Part shown: positions 16,580 through 24,546 of the stretch, piece by piece | Layout of the letters: the number at the start of each line of letters is the position of its first letter | Numbering within the stretch: the first letter of the stretch is position 1 | Source: Haloterrigena turkmenica DSM 5511 | GTDB lineage: Archaea; Halobacteriota; Halobacteria; Halobacteriales; Natrialbaceae | Length of the DNA: 64,000 bases | Reading direction: 5' to 3' | NCBI RefSeq assembly: GCF_000025325.1 | Contig: NC_013743.1 | Span: forward strand, 1,612,001 to 1,676,000 | The notes under the pieces: model-generated | Seen by the model: the letters and a program-made list of their open reading frames with translations, nothing else | The model's database searches: none | Told to the model about the DNA's origin: nothing | Position numbers and translations under genes: made by a program

Positions 16580-17302
16580 ATGGCCGACGTTACGATCTGG
16601 AACGAGTACCGCCACGAGCGCGAGGACGACGACGTCGCGGCCGTCTATCCGGACGGCATCCACGCGACGATCGCCGACGCGCTGGACGACGGCGGCGACG
16701 AGCGAGACGACGGGCCCGATCACGAGATCCGTACCGCGACGCTGGACGACCCCGAACACGGCCTTCCGCCGGACGTCCTCGAGGAGACCGACGTCTTGCT
16801 GTGGTGGGGCCACGAGGCCCACGACGAGGTCTCGGAGGCGGTCGTCGACCGCGTCCAGCAGCGGGTGCTCGAGGGGATGGGCCTGGTCGTCCTCCACTCG
16901 GGGCACTACTCGAAGGTCTTCAAACGACTCATGGGGACGACCTGTAGCCTGCAGTACCGCGAGGACGGGGGGACCGAACGGCTCTGGGTCGTCGACCCCG
17001 GCCACCCGATCGCCGATGGGCTCGACGAATCGATCGAACTCCCCCGAACGGAGATGTACGGCGAGCCGTTCGACGTCCCCGAGCCCGACCGGCTGGTGTT
17101 CACCAGCTGGTTCGAGGGCGGCGAGGTGTTCCGCAGCGGCTGTTGCTACCGGCGGGGCAGCGGCAGGATCTTCTACTTCCGGCCGGGCCACGAGGAGTAT
17201 CCGATCTACGAGCACGAGGACGTCCGACGGGTGCTGCGCAACGCCGTCGACTGGGCGACGCCGACGGAGGGGGCGCCCCGGACGTTCGGCGAACGCGATT
17301 GA
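16580..17302 (+). CDS. ThuA-like domain protein
   Basis: This 240-residue protein of the ThuA superfamily (glutamine-amidotransferase-like fold) begins [20 protein letters not shown]. ThuA hallmarks are [32 protein letters not shown], and late blocks [13 protein letters not shown] and [31 protein letters not shown]. ThuA proteins are linked to trehalose and other disaccharide use through 3-keto-sugar intermediates, but the exact reaction is uncertain. It is divergent from the Gfo/Idh oxidoreductase, which fits a keto-sugar pathway. The ATG at 16580 is the first in frame giving the conserved N-terminus. Confidence 0.85.
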   Translation: MADVTIWNEYRHEREDDDVAAVYPDGIHATIADALDDGGDERDDGPDHEIRTATLDDPEHGLPPDVLEETDVLLWWGHEAHDEVSEAVVDRVQQRVLEGMGLVVLHSGHYSKVFKRLMGTTCSLQYREDGGTERLWVVDPGHPIADGLDESIELPRTEMYGEPFDVPEPDRLVFTSWFEGGEVFRSGCCYRRGSGRIFYFRPGHEEYPIYEHEDVRRVLRNAVDWATPTEGAPRTFGERD

Positions 17303-17338
17303 ATTCGGGCGAATTCCGCCCAAGCGGGCGCCATCGGG

Positions 17339-18190
17339 TTAGAACGTCTGTCGTCCCTCGTCGGTGACGACGCTCTCGAGCAGTTCGATTGGCGTCGCGT
17401 CGTAATTGGGGTTTTCGACGGCGAAGCCCTCCGCGGGTTCCGGCATCACCTCGCTTCCCGGCCGAAACTCGTTTTCGAAGACGAACCCCTCACTGACGAT
17501 CTTCGACGCCGAGCCGAGGACGGTGACGGGGACGTCCAGTCGCGCGGCCGTCGACGCGATCGGGAACGTGCCGACGCGGTTGTACAGCGTGTCCTCGACG
17601 ATGCAGTCCATGCCGACGACGACGCGGTCACACTCCTCGAGGTAGACCCCGTGGGCGCTGTCGGTGATCAGCGTCGTCTCGACGCCATCGAGGTCCGAGA
17701 GCGCTCGCGCCGTCTTGCGCCCGATGAAGCGCGGTCGGGCCTCGGTGATGTAGACTTCGAACTGCTTGCCGTCGGCGGTCGCCCGCTCGAGGGCCTCCAG
17801 CACCGTCGAGGAGTAGTCGTGAGTCAGCAGCGTCGCGCCGTCCGAGAGGAACTCGGCGGCGTTCTCGGCCGCGAGTTCCTTCCCGGACTCGACGCGGGAG
17901 ACGACCGCGTCGATCTTATCCTGAGTGTACTGTTTGGCCTCCTCGACGCTGTCGGGGTCGGCGTCGGTGACGTCGTCGACGACCTCCCGGACCGCGTTCT
18001 GCAGCGAGGCGTGGGAAGGGTTCGCTCGGCGAAGCACCGAGCCGTTGCGCTCGAGGGCACGCGTGTACTCCTCGACGGTAGCGAACTCCCGCTCGAGTAA
18101 CTCCTCTAGGGCCCGCGTCGCGCGGACGGCCACCACCGAGGAGCTGTGGGTCTGCATCTCCTGGATCTGCTCGACCGTCTCGTCGATCAT
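17339..18190 (-). CDS. Ribose-1,5-bisphosphate isomerase (eIF2B-related)
   Basis: This 283-residue member of the eIF2B alpha/beta/delta and methylthioribose-1-phosphate isomerase superfamily begins MIDETVEQIQEMQTHSSSVV. Signature blocks are LTHDYSSTVLEAL, VYITEARPRFIGRKTARAL, the catalytic-region Asp in VVVGMDCIVEDTLYNRVGTF, and the C-terminal ENPNYDATPIELLESVVTDEG. In archaea this enzyme converts ribose-1,5-bisphosphate to ribulose-1,5-bisphosphate in the pentose-bisphosphate route of nucleoside degradation; haloarchaea are reported to have a non-carboxylating version. A translation-factor-like role is the older annotation. The ATG at 18190 is the first conserved start. Confidence 0.85.
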   Translation of the reverse strand: MIDETVEQIQEMQTHSSSVVAVRATRALEELLEREFATVEEYTRALERNGSVLRRANPSHASLQNAVREVVDDVTDADPDSVEEAKQYTQDKIDAVVSRVESGKELAAENAAEFLSDGATLLTHDYSSTVLEALERATADGKQFEVYITEARPRFIGRKTARALSDLDGVETTLITDSAHGVYLEECDRVVVGMDCIVEDTLYNRVGTFPIASTAARLDVPVTVLGSASKIVSEGFVFENEFRPGSEVMPEPAEGFAVENPNYDATPIELLESVVTDEGRQTF

Positions 18191-18254
18191 ACCTGCACGA
18201 ATTCCCGTCAAGGAGAAAGGTGTTCGGGTGTCGGTAGCGGCCGCGGGCGCGGGG

Positions 18255-18581
18255 TCAGGCGTCCGGTTCGAAGCCGAAGATCCGCTGCAGTTCGGTCTCG
18301 ATTCGAGTGGTGAGTTCCTCGAGGACGGTATCGAATCGCTCGTCGTCGCCGACGGCGGCCCGGACCTCCTCGACGCGCTCGTCGGGGAGGGCGACGCGGA
18401 ACTCCCCATCGCCTTCGTAGAACGGTTCGCTCTCGCTCAGGACGTTCCGGTCGATCGCTTTGAGAATCGCTGAGTCGTATCGGCCGTGGAGTTGATTGTA
18501 GGCGTTCGAGTAGGCCTCCTGGAGTTCCTCGAAGTAGTGGACGTACTTGTCCTCGAACTTCTCGGGGTCGAACTCGGTCAT
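18255..18581 (-). CDS. DUF5783-type haloarchaeal protein
   Basis: This acidic soluble protein of 108 residues begins MTEFDPEKFEDKYVHYFEEL and contains YDSAILKAIDRNVLSESEPFYEGDGEFRVALP and a C-terminal helix TTRIETELQRIFGFEPDA. The pattern matches the haloarchaeal family I know as DUF5783. No catalytic motif is visible and no function is known. It is co-directional with the ribose-bisphosphate isomerase gene 65 bases downstream and could share its transcript. Confidence 0.78.
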   Translation of the reverse strand: MTEFDPEKFEDKYVHYFEELQEAYSNAYNQLHGRYDSAILKAIDRNVLSESEPFYEGDGEFRVALPDERVEEVRAAVGDDERFDTVLEELTTRIETELQRIFGFEPDA

Positions 18582-19026
18582 ACTCGGGCCTTGAGCAGCA
18601 GGCAGGTAAACGGTTCGGGACGACAGAGACGTACAGATACGAGCCAGCGACCGACTGCTCGTGGACGTGTCGATTCCGCTCTGCTATCGTGGCACCAAGG
18701 GATCGCCTCGCCCTCCCCAACCGGTTGCGGTCCTCGCTCCCGTCAGTCGCTGCGGTCCTCATCCACTGGAAGACGCTTTGCGTCTTCCAAGCCGTCACTC
18801 GCTTCGTCTTCGCGCGGCGTCGCCGCGCGAACGGCCCGCGGGACCTTCGGTCCCGCGCTGCTCGCGACGACCTCGCACGGCATCGTCGGCCGGTCTCGTC
18901 GTCACTCGACCGGCCGACAGCGCGCGCCACCGCACGACGACAGCGGGGGCCCGGGACCGAAACCCACGAACCGCGTTTGGCACCGCTGACCGCAGACTTA
19001 CGTCCTCGAGTCCCCTAGATCCGCCG
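18582..19026. other. Intergenic stretch rich in hairpins
   Basis: A 445-base gap lies between divergent genes. It has no convincing coding frame: all long frames are basic and low-complexity. Its main content is the array of four perfect inverted repeats at 18767-18918. Promoter elements for both flanking genes must lie near its ends but are not obvious. Confidence 0.5.
18767..18918. repeat. Array of four consecutive perfect hairpins
   Basis: Four perfect inverted repeats follow one another: TGGAAGACGC/GCGTCTTCCA with a 3-base loop (18767-18789); TTCGCGCGGCG/CGCCGCGCGAA around one base (18809-18831); CGCGGGACC/GGTCCCGCG with a 3-base loop (18837-18857); and GTCGGCCGGTC/GACCGGCCGAC with a 12-base loop (18885-18918). 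Stems are 9-11 base pairs without mismatch. Similar short-loop palindromes occur in the tRNA-Ser tail region (24578-24596 and 24606-24618). Confidence 0.7.
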
Positions 19027-19350
19027 ATGACCGTTACCGTTCGCTACACCTGTCCTCACTGCAACGCCGTCGTGAGCCTCGAGCGGCCGCCGGATCTGGC
19101 GGATCGGTCGGTCACGAAGCGCCCACAGCCGGGGTGGGAGTACGCCGACCCGGACGATCCGGACCGCGAGTCTGCTGATGGAATCGAATTCCTCTGTGGC
19201 GAGGACGGTCCCGTCACCGACCTCGAAGGCGAGCCGGTCGAGGGCTGTGGACGGCCGTTTTATCTGAACTTCGTGCGCTACGAACAGGGGGTCGAACTCG
19301 AGCCGGATCCGCCGACCTACGGCGGGCCGCGGTTCGATTTCAACGCCTGA
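19027..19350 (+). CDS. Zinc-ribbon-like haloarchaeal protein
   Basis: This 107-residue protein begins MTVTVRYTCPHCNAVVSLER. A CPHC pair at residues 9-12 and a second set of cysteines (IEFLCGEDGP and VEGCGRPFYLNF) could form a zinc site, though the second half is CxnC with long spacing rather than CxxC. The body is acidic and proline-rich. I do not recognise a named family. The ATG at 19027 is preferred because the open frame upstream runs through the hairpin array and encodes basic low-complexity sequence. Confidence 0.7.
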   Translation: MTVTVRYTCPHCNAVVSLERPPDLADRSVTKRPQPGWEYADPDDPDRESADGIEFLCGEDGPVTDLEGEPVEGCGRPFYLNFVRYEQGVELEPDPPTYGGPRFDFNA

Positions 19351-19458
19351 GACGGGTTCGCGGTCAATTCGCGGATCGGCCTGGGACCGGCCCGTACCGA
19401 GTCGTCGCCTCGAGAACGACAGGGGCCTATACCAGCAGTTCGGACCCTCGAGTCGAGT

Positions 19459-19779
19459 ATGTCCTGGTATCTCTTGGTGCTCGCGGGACTGTTCGAAATC
19501 GGCTGGGCGATCGGGCTCGGGTATTCTGACGGGCTCTCGAGGCCGCTCCCGACGCTCGCTACCGTCGTCTCCCTCGTCATCAGCATGGGGCTGTTGGCCC
19601 TGGCCGTTCGGGACCTGCCGGTGGGGACGGCCTACGCGGTCTGGACGGGGATCGGCGCCGTCGGAACCGCGTCGCTCGGAATCGTCCTCTTCGACGAACC
19701 CGCGTCGGCGACTCGAGTCGCCTTCCTCAGCGTGATCGTCGTCGGCATCGTCGGACTACACCTCACCGGGGGCCACTGA
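19459..19779 (+). CDS. Small multidrug resistance (SMR) family transporter, SugE/Gdx-like
   Basis: This 106-residue protein with four membrane helices begins MSWYLLVLAGLFEIGWAIGL. The essential SMR glutamate is Glu13 in LAGLFEIGWA. The AxWxG-type block LPVGTAYAVWTGIGAVGTASLG, typical of the family, lies in helix 3, and the fourth helix ends LHLTGGH. The N-terminal pattern FEIGWAIGLGYS resembles SugE/Gdx guanidinium exporters more than EmrE. SMR proteins work as antiparallel dimers exchanging cations for protons. No guanidine riboswitch-like element is visible upstream, and the gene stands alone, so homodimer function is likely. Confidence 0.88.
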   Translation: MSWYLLVLAGLFEIGWAIGLGYSDGLSRPLPTLATVVSLVISMGLLALAVRDLPVGTAYAVWTGIGAVGTASLGIVLFDEPASATRVAFLSVIVVGIVGLHLTGGH

Positions 19780-19895
19780 CGACCGACCGACGGCGGGCCG
19801 CGGGTCGAGCGAACGAAGTGAGCGAGATCGTTCGAAACGGCGGAGCCGTTTCGTGGGAACACAACCCTTTTCGACGCCCGGAAGTAGCTAGTGAC

Positions 19896-20972
19896 ATGGA
19901 CGAAGCCGCCGTTCGCGACCGACTCCGGACGGTTGAAGATCCGGAACTCGGCGACGATATTGTCTCACTCGGACTCGTCAACGACATCACCGTCGACGGC
20001 GAGCAGGTCGATATCGATCTCGCGCTGGGGGCGCCCTACTCTCCCACCGAGACCGATATCGCCGGCGAGGTGCGCAGACTACTCGAGGACGAGGGTCTCG
20101 AGCCGGACCTCTCGGCGAGCGTTCCCGACCGGGACGACGTCGCCAACGAGGACCAGGTGCTGCCGGGCGTCAAGAACGTCATCGCCGTCGCCTCCGGGAA
20201 GGGCGGGGTCGGCAAGTCGACGGTCGCCGTCAACCTCGCGGCCGGCCTCTCGCGGCTGGGCGCGACCGTCGGCCTGTTCGACGCCGACGTCTACGGCCCG
20301 AACGTGCCGCGGATGGTCGACGCCGACGAGCCGCCGATGGCCACCGAGGACGAGACGCTCGTGCCCCCCGAGAAGTACGGCGTGAAGCTGATGAGCATGG
20401 CCTTCCTCACCGGCGAGGACGACCCCGTCATCTGGCGCGGCCCGATGGTCCACAAGGTCATTACCCAGCTCACTGAGGACGTCGAGTGGGGCCATCTCGA
20501 CTACCTCGTCATCGACCTCCCACCAGGGACCGGCGACACCCAGCTGACGATGCTCCAGACGATGCCCGTCACCGGCGCCGTGATCGTCACGACGCCCCAG
20601 GACGTCGCCTTAGACGACGCCCGCAAGGGCCTCGAGATGTTCGCCAAACACGACACCGTCGTGCTCGGTATCGCCGAGAACATGTCGACGTTCGCCTGCC
20701 CTGACTGCGGCGGCGAACACGACATCTTCGGCTCCGGTGGCGGCCGGGAGTTCGCCGACGAACACGAGCTGCCGTTCCTGGGCTCGATCCCGCTCGATCC
20801 GGCCGTCCGCGAGGGCGGCGACGGCGGGAAACCGACCGTCCTCGAGGACGAGAGCGCCACCGGCGACGCCTTCCGGACGATCACCGAGAACGTCGCGAAC
20901 AACACCGGGATCGTCCACCGGCGCGGCGTCTCCCAGGCGAGACGGAACGAGGCGGCCTCGGCCGATCGATGA
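19896..20972 (+). CDS. apbC: Mrp/ApbC-type Fe-S cluster carrier ATPase
   Basis: This 358-residue P-loop ATPase carries Fe-S clusters to target proteins. The N-terminal MIP18 (DUF59) domain spans residues about 1-85 (VRDRLRTVEDPELGDDIVSLGLVNDI). The NTPase domain begins with the deviant Walker A GKGGVGKST near residue 110, followed by DADVYGPNVPRM and YLVIDLPPGTGDTQLT. The CxxC cluster ligands are in FACPDCGG. All motifs are intact. The ATG at 19896 follows a TATA-like TTTTC (19868-19872) at leaderless spacing. It is translationally coupled by ATGA overlap to the next small gene, suggesting a functional link. Confidence 0.93.
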   Translation: MDEAAVRDRLRTVEDPELGDDIVSLGLVNDITVDGEQVDIDLALGAPYSPTETDIAGEVRRLLEDEGLEPDLSASVPDRDDVANEDQVLPGVKNVIAVASGKGGVGKSTVAVNLAAGLSRLGATVGLFDADVYGPNVPRMVDADEPPMATEDETLVPPEKYGVKLMSMAFLTGEDDPVIWRGPMVHKVITQLTEDVEWGHLDYLVIDLPPGTGDTQLTMLQTMPVTGAVIVTTPQDVALDDARKGLEMFAKHDTVVLGIAENMSTFACPDCGGEHDIFGSGGGREFADEHELPFLGSIPLDPAVREGGDGGKPTVLEDESATGDAFRTITENVANNTGIVHRRGVSQARRNEAASADR

Positions 20973-21253
20973 CGGCGGACGACGACGCCGGTTCGGCGAA
21001 CGGAAACACCGGATCGAGCGACGGAACGGACGCTGACGCACCCGAGTTCGAACCCGATCCCGAACGCGTCGCGGCGCTCCGCGACGTCGCCGACGACGTC
21101 CGCGGCGAGACCGGCGAGAGCAAACAGCTCGCCAACATCCTCTATCGGACCAGCGACCTCTACGATCCCGACGAGGAGACCACGCCGGAGGAGATCGTCC
21201 GCAACGTCAAGTTCATCCTCGAGGTCACCGAGCGCGGCGGCCTCGATCGCTGA
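20969..21253 (+). CDS. Conserved small acidic haloarchaeal protein
   Basis: This 94-residue protein has a disordered Asp/Gly/Ser-rich N-terminus (about 1-35) and a helical C-terminal region (VAALRDVADDVRGETGESKQLANILYRTSDLYDPDEETTPEEIVRNVKFILEVTERGGLDR). It overlaps the Mrp gene by four bases, so expression is coupled. No cysteine or catalytic motif is seen, and the function is unknown. The coupling suggests an adaptor of the Fe-S carrier, which is inference only. Confidence 0.75.
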   Translation: MTADDDAGSANGNTGSSDGTDADAPEFEPDPERVAALRDVADDVRGETGESKQLANILYRTSDLYDPDEETTPEEIVRNVKFILEVTERGGLDR

Positions 21254-21437
21254 ACGGCCGCCGAAGCGCATGACTCGGCTGGTCGCCGATGTCGAGTATG
21301 TGTTCGTCACGCGCGAGCGATGATTCGGGGACGACTGCCGTACTCGCAGATATCGGACCACCCGTACTATCGTTGACACTGCGACGGAAAACCGCTAGCT
21401 GTAGCTACGATGATGTATTTCCCCATTCTGTGGTATC

Positions 21438-21458
21438 AAATGGTGTCTAAAACCATTT
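21438..21458. promoter_or_regulatory. Inverted repeat upstream of phasin-like gene
   Basis: AAATGGT (21438-21444) and ACCATTT (21452-21458) form a perfect 7-bp inverted repeat with a 7-base spacer. It sits just before a TATA-like CTTATCCC (21469-21476), which lies 27-34 bases before the ATG at 21503. The repeat would overlap the region bound by TFB and upstream factors, a common place for archaeal activators or repressors. Confidence 0.4.
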
Positions 21459-21502
21459 AGGGGTGTCACTTATCCCGCTGGCGGTTGTCGGTAGAGATAG
21501 CG

Positions 21503-22510
21503 ATGACCGACGCCACCACACCGATCGAAGCCACGTTCGAGTTGCAGCGCCAGTCGATCAGACAGAGCCAACAGCTGTTCGAGCAGGGCATCGAGTTCCA
21601 GGAGAACGCGATGGAATCGTTCCTGCGCAACGGACTCGCGGCCCAGCGAAGCGCCCAGCGGCAGGGAACCGAACTCGCCCGTCGGTTCCTCGACGCCCAG
21701 CTCGAGGCCCTCGAGGACGCCGTCGACGAGGACGCCTACGACGTCCGATCGACCGTCGACGACGGGTTCGAAGAGGGGACGGCACAGACCAAGCAGGCGT
21801 TCAACGAGGGATTTGATCAGCACGCCGACCTCGTCCAGCGGATGCTTCACGCGCAGTTCGACGCCCTCGAGTCCATCATGGACGGCGACGAGTTCAACGT
21901 TCGCTCGGCCGTCAACGACGGATTCGACGAGTTCGAACGGACCCAAGACGAGACCTGGGATGAGTTCGAGGACGGGTTTATCGAGGCGGTCGGCGAACTG
22001 ACCGACCAGCAACAGCAGGTGCTCGCCGACTCGACGCAGTCGATGCTCGAGGCCCACGAGGAGACCGAACAGCAGACCGTCGAGGGCGTCCGCCGCGCCG
22101 AGGAGGCCGCCGAGACGGTCCAGCAGCAGACCGAAGACGTCGCCGACACCGTCCAGCAGTCGACCGAAGCGGTCGCACAGACGGCCCAGGAGTCCACCGA
22201 GTCGATCGCGGAGACGAGCCAGCGCAACGCGCAGGATCTGGTCGGCGAGGCCGCCGAAGCGACCGAGGACCTCGCGGTCGAGACGACGGACGCGATCGAA
22301 ACCGCGACCGAACGGGGCGACAACGCTGAGGAACAGAACCTGCAGTCTCTCGAGGGCGTCGGCCAGACCTACACCGACCGTCTCGCCGAGGCAGGCATCG
22401 AGACCATCGCCGACCTCGCCAGAACGGAAGCGACCACCGTCGCAGAGGCCGCGGAGATCTCGCAAGCCCGCGCGGCCGACTGGATTCAGGCCGCCCAGTC
22501 CCAGGCGTAG
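21503..22510 (+). CDS. Phasin-like coiled-coil protein with C-terminal helix-hairpin-helix
   Basis: The 335-residue acidic protein is almost entirely helical. The N-terminal 60 residues (TFELQRQSIRQSQQLFEQGIEFQENAMESFLRNGLAAQRSAQ) resemble phasin-type helices with a repeated QSQQLFE pattern. Residues about 90-165 hold two related YDVRSTVDDGFEE and FNVRSAVNDGFDE segments, an internal duplication. Residues about 165-275 are a Gln/Glu/Thr/Ala-rich coiled coil. The last 55 residues (LQSLEGVGQTYTDRLAEAGIETIADLARTEATTVAEAAEISQARAADWI) are a helix-hairpin-helix of the DNA-repair/ribosomal type. A role at polyhydroxyalkanoate granules or in nucleoid tethering is possible but unproven. The GTG six codons upstream is rejected in favour of the ATG placed by the TATA-like element. 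Confidence 0.75.
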   Translation: MTDATTPIEATFELQRQSIRQSQQLFEQGIEFQENAMESFLRNGLAAQRSAQRQGTELARRFLDAQLEALEDAVDEDAYDVRSTVDDGFEEGTAQTKQAFNEGFDQHADLVQRMLHAQFDALESIMDGDEFNVRSAVNDGFDEFERTQDETWDEFEDGFIEAVGELTDQQQQVLADSTQSMLEAHEETEQQTVEGVRRAEEAAETVQQQTEDVADTVQQSTEAVAQTAQESTESIAETSQRNAQDLVGEAAEATEDLAVETTDAIETATERGDNAEEQNLQSLEGVGQTYTDRLAEAGIETIADLARTEATTVAEAAEISQARAADWIQAAQSQA

Positions 22511-22627
22511 TCGGACAGCCGAGCGCGCTGAAATCGCCGCCGTGACCGTTCGTTTTTCGGGCGACGCTCCGTCGACGTGAGCCGCAGCAGCCGCGTCGTT
22601 TTTAGGTCCCTCCCTCGAGACTCGAGT

Positions 22628-23290
22628 GTGGACGCGAATCAACAGTCTCGGGTGAACCCGTTCGGCATGGACGAGGAGTGTCGGAACTGTCCGGCGCTCT
22701 GTGAGACGCGCACGCAGGTCGTCCACGGCTACGGCGACGTCGACGCGGACTTCCTGTTCGTCGGCGAGCGACCGACCGCGAGCGCGGACGCGATCGGCGT
22801 CCCGTTCGCCGCGGGGACGGAAGACGGGACCGCGGCCGACGGCGCCGAGTCCGAAACGACGCTCCGGCGAATGCTCGAGCGCCTCGGGCTCTGCGACGCG
22901 ACGTCGCCGGCGGACGAGCCGGTCCTCGAGAACGTCTACCTGACGAATCTGACTCGCTGTCGCGACCCCGACCGGCGGCCGACCGACGAGGAGATCGGCA
23001 ACTGCGATCCCTATCTCAACGCCGAAATCCGGATGATCAACCCCGAAATCCTCGTCCCCGTCGGCGAGCGACCGCTGCGGGAACTCGGCGTGGAGTACAC
23101 GACGACGCCGGCCGACGACCTCGCGCTGCCGGACGACCACGCGCGGCGAATCCGCGGGCGCGGGTTCGAACTCGTACCGATGGTCGATCCCCGCGAGCAG
23201 TCCGACGCGCAGACGCAGGCGTGGCTCGAGGAGTTCGTCGATCTGATGGCCTCGGACTACCGCCAGACGAAGGGGCGACGCGAGCGGTAA
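22628..23290 (+). CDS. Uracil-DNA glycosylase family protein (Fe-S type, family 4-like)
   Basis: This 220-residue protein excises uracil or related lesions from DNA. The N-terminal CRNCPALCETR cluster ligands and a later cysteine (TRCRDPDRRPT) suggest a 4Fe-4S cluster, as in family 4 enzymes. Motif 1 (usually GEAPG) reads GERPTASADAIGVPF, and the block VYLTNLTRCRDPDRRPTDEEIGNCDPYLNAEI is typical. The GTG at 22628 is chosen because TTTTTAGG (22599-22606) lies 22-29 bases upstream, giving a leaderless message. The divergence in motif 1 may alter specificity. Confidence 0.82.
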   Translation: MDANQQSRVNPFGMDEECRNCPALCETRTQVVHGYGDVDADFLFVGERPTASADAIGVPFAAGTEDGTAADGAESETTLRRMLERLGLCDATSPADEPVLENVYLTNLTRCRDPDRRPTDEEIGNCDPYLNAEIRMINPEILVPVGERPLRELGVEYTTTPADDLALPDDHARRIRGRGFELVPMVDPREQSDAQTQAWLEEFVDLMASDYRQTKGRRER

Positions 23291-23302
23291 GCGGTCGACT
23301 CG

Positions 23303-23539
23303 TCACCAGTAGGGGTTGGCGAGCCACTCGCGGGATCGCGCGCCGAGGGCGGCCAGCGCGCCGACCGCGACGACGACGACCGCGAGCATGCCGAGCAGCG
23401 GCGCGAGGTAGTCGCCGGACCCGATCAGATTGCTGTCGACGAAGCTCCAGGCGCCGAGCGCCGCCAGCAGGACGACCGTCAGGACGCCGAGTAAGCCGAC
23501 CGACCCGGGAATCGATCGCGGGAGCGTTTGGTCTTCCAT
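23303..23539 (-). CDS. Small haloarchaeal membrane protein (two segments)
   Basis: This 78-residue protein begins MEDQTLPRSIPGSVGLLGVL. Two hydrophobic segments (about residues 14-32 and 43-63) are joined by WSFVDSNLIGSGDYLAP, followed by a short basic end ARSREWLANPYW. The end motif is one I associate with a conserved haloarchaeal family of unknown function. Translation could begin at 23539 or at an ATG nine codons earlier (23566). It is convergent with the glycosylase gene, with 12 bases between stops. Confidence 0.7.
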   Translation of the reverse strand: MEDQTLPRSIPGSVGLLGVLTVVLLAALGAWSFVDSNLIGSGDYLAPLLGMLAVVVVAVGALAALGARSREWLANPYW

Positions 23540-23649
23540 GGCCGATAGCTGTCGGTCCACCACCATAATTCGTCCGCCGCCGGCGCGAGCGGCGGGGGCG
23601 CGCTGCCGAAAGCGCCGCGTTCAAGGGTCGCGTCCGCGGAGAGCCGTGT

Positions 23650-24423
23650 ATGATCGTCGTCGTTCCGGTCGATCCGCCTCGAGAGGGTCTCGTCCTGTCG
23701 TCGCTCGTCGACGAAACGCCACTGTCGGCCGCCGACGCCGTCGCGCTCTACGAGGCCGCCGTCGCCGACGTCTGCTGGGCCGTCGCCGAGAGCGGCGGCG
23801 ACCTGCTGGTCAACTACCGCGACGCGGAGACGCTGCCCGACGAGTTCGCCGCCGACGACGCCGACCCCGAAGCCGAGGTCCGCGCGCTCGTCATCGACGC
23901 GCTCGGGGAGGACGCCATCGCCGGCGACGGTGACCGCGACGAGGGCGTCCGATTCGAACGTCAGGTCGGCTCGAGTCGCGCCGCGCGAGTCGGCAACACC
24001 GTCACGCACCTCCTCGAGCGCGAGGGCGCCGACAGCGTCGGTGTCCTCGAGCCGACGGCCCCGCTGGTTCGGCGCACCGAGATCGACAGCGTGGCGATGT
24101 CGGTCCGGCGCCACGAGGTCGTCCTCGGGCCGTCCGACGAGGGACGGACCTACCTCGCCGGCTTCCGGGAGGCGATCGATTTCACCGACGCGTACGCGAC
24201 GCCGGAGGTGACCACGCTGGCCGCTCGAGCAGCCGACGCGGATTTCGGGGTCGGGTTCGCTCCGATGCTCCCGACCGTCGATACGCCCGCGGGACTGCGC
24301 TCGACGCTGACGCTGCTCGAGGCGCGACGCCTCGCGGACCAGCCGGGCAGCGAGGCGACGGCCGCGGTCGTCGACGAACTGGGGCTGGCGGTCGGGGACG
24401 ACGGCTCGCTCGAGCGATCGTAA
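23650..24423 (+). CDS. DUF2064-like (GT-A fold nucleotidyltransferase-related) protein
   Basis: This 257-residue protein begins MIVVVPVDPPREGLVLSSLV. Conserved blocks (VGVLEPTAPLVRRTEIDSVAMSVRRHEVVLGPSDEGRTYLAGF, then IDFTDAYATPEVTTLAARAADADFGVGFAPMLPTVDTPAGLRSTLTLLEAR) follow the GT-A-type DUF2064 pattern, in which a central LGP.D.G motif lines the active site. The N-terminal nucleotide-binding loop of canonical members is poorly conserved, so activity is uncertain. It ends 40 bases before the tRNA-Ser gene. The function is unknown; CofC/MobA-like transfer is a possibility. Confidence 0.7.
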   Translation: MIVVVPVDPPREGLVLSSLVDETPLSAADAVALYEAAVADVCWAVAESGGDLLVNYRDAETLPDEFAADDADPEAEVRALVIDALGEDAIAGDGDRDEGVRFERQVGSSRAARVGNTVTHLLEREGADSVGVLEPTAPLVRRTEIDSVAMSVRRHEVVLGPSDEGRTYLAGFREAIDFTDAYATPEVTTLAARAADADFGVGFAPMLPTVDTPAGLRSTLTLLEARRLADQPGSEATAAVVDELGLAVGDDGSLERS

Positions 24424-24463
24424 CCGACAACACTTTTTGAACGTACGGAGAAGGTGACGATGA

Positions 24464-24546
24464 GGTGGGGTAGCGAAGCGGCCTAACGCGCCTGCCTTGA
24501 GAGCAGGTGGCTTCTAGCCTCATGGGTTCGAATCCCATCCCCACCG
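24464..24546 (+). tRNA. tRNA-Ser(UGA)
   Basis: A complete cloverleaf folds. The acceptor stem is GGTGGGG (24464-24470) with CCCCACC (24539-24545), and the discriminator is G at 24546. The D arm has the GCG/CGC stem. The anticodon stem is CCTGC/GCAGG around CTTGAGA, with anticodon TGA. A long variable arm (TGGCTTCTAGCCTC), typical of serine tRNA, and the T arm ATGGG-TTCGAAT-CCCAT complete it. No CCA is encoded and no intron is seen. It is followed by tandem copies of its own 3' end. Confidence 0.97.
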
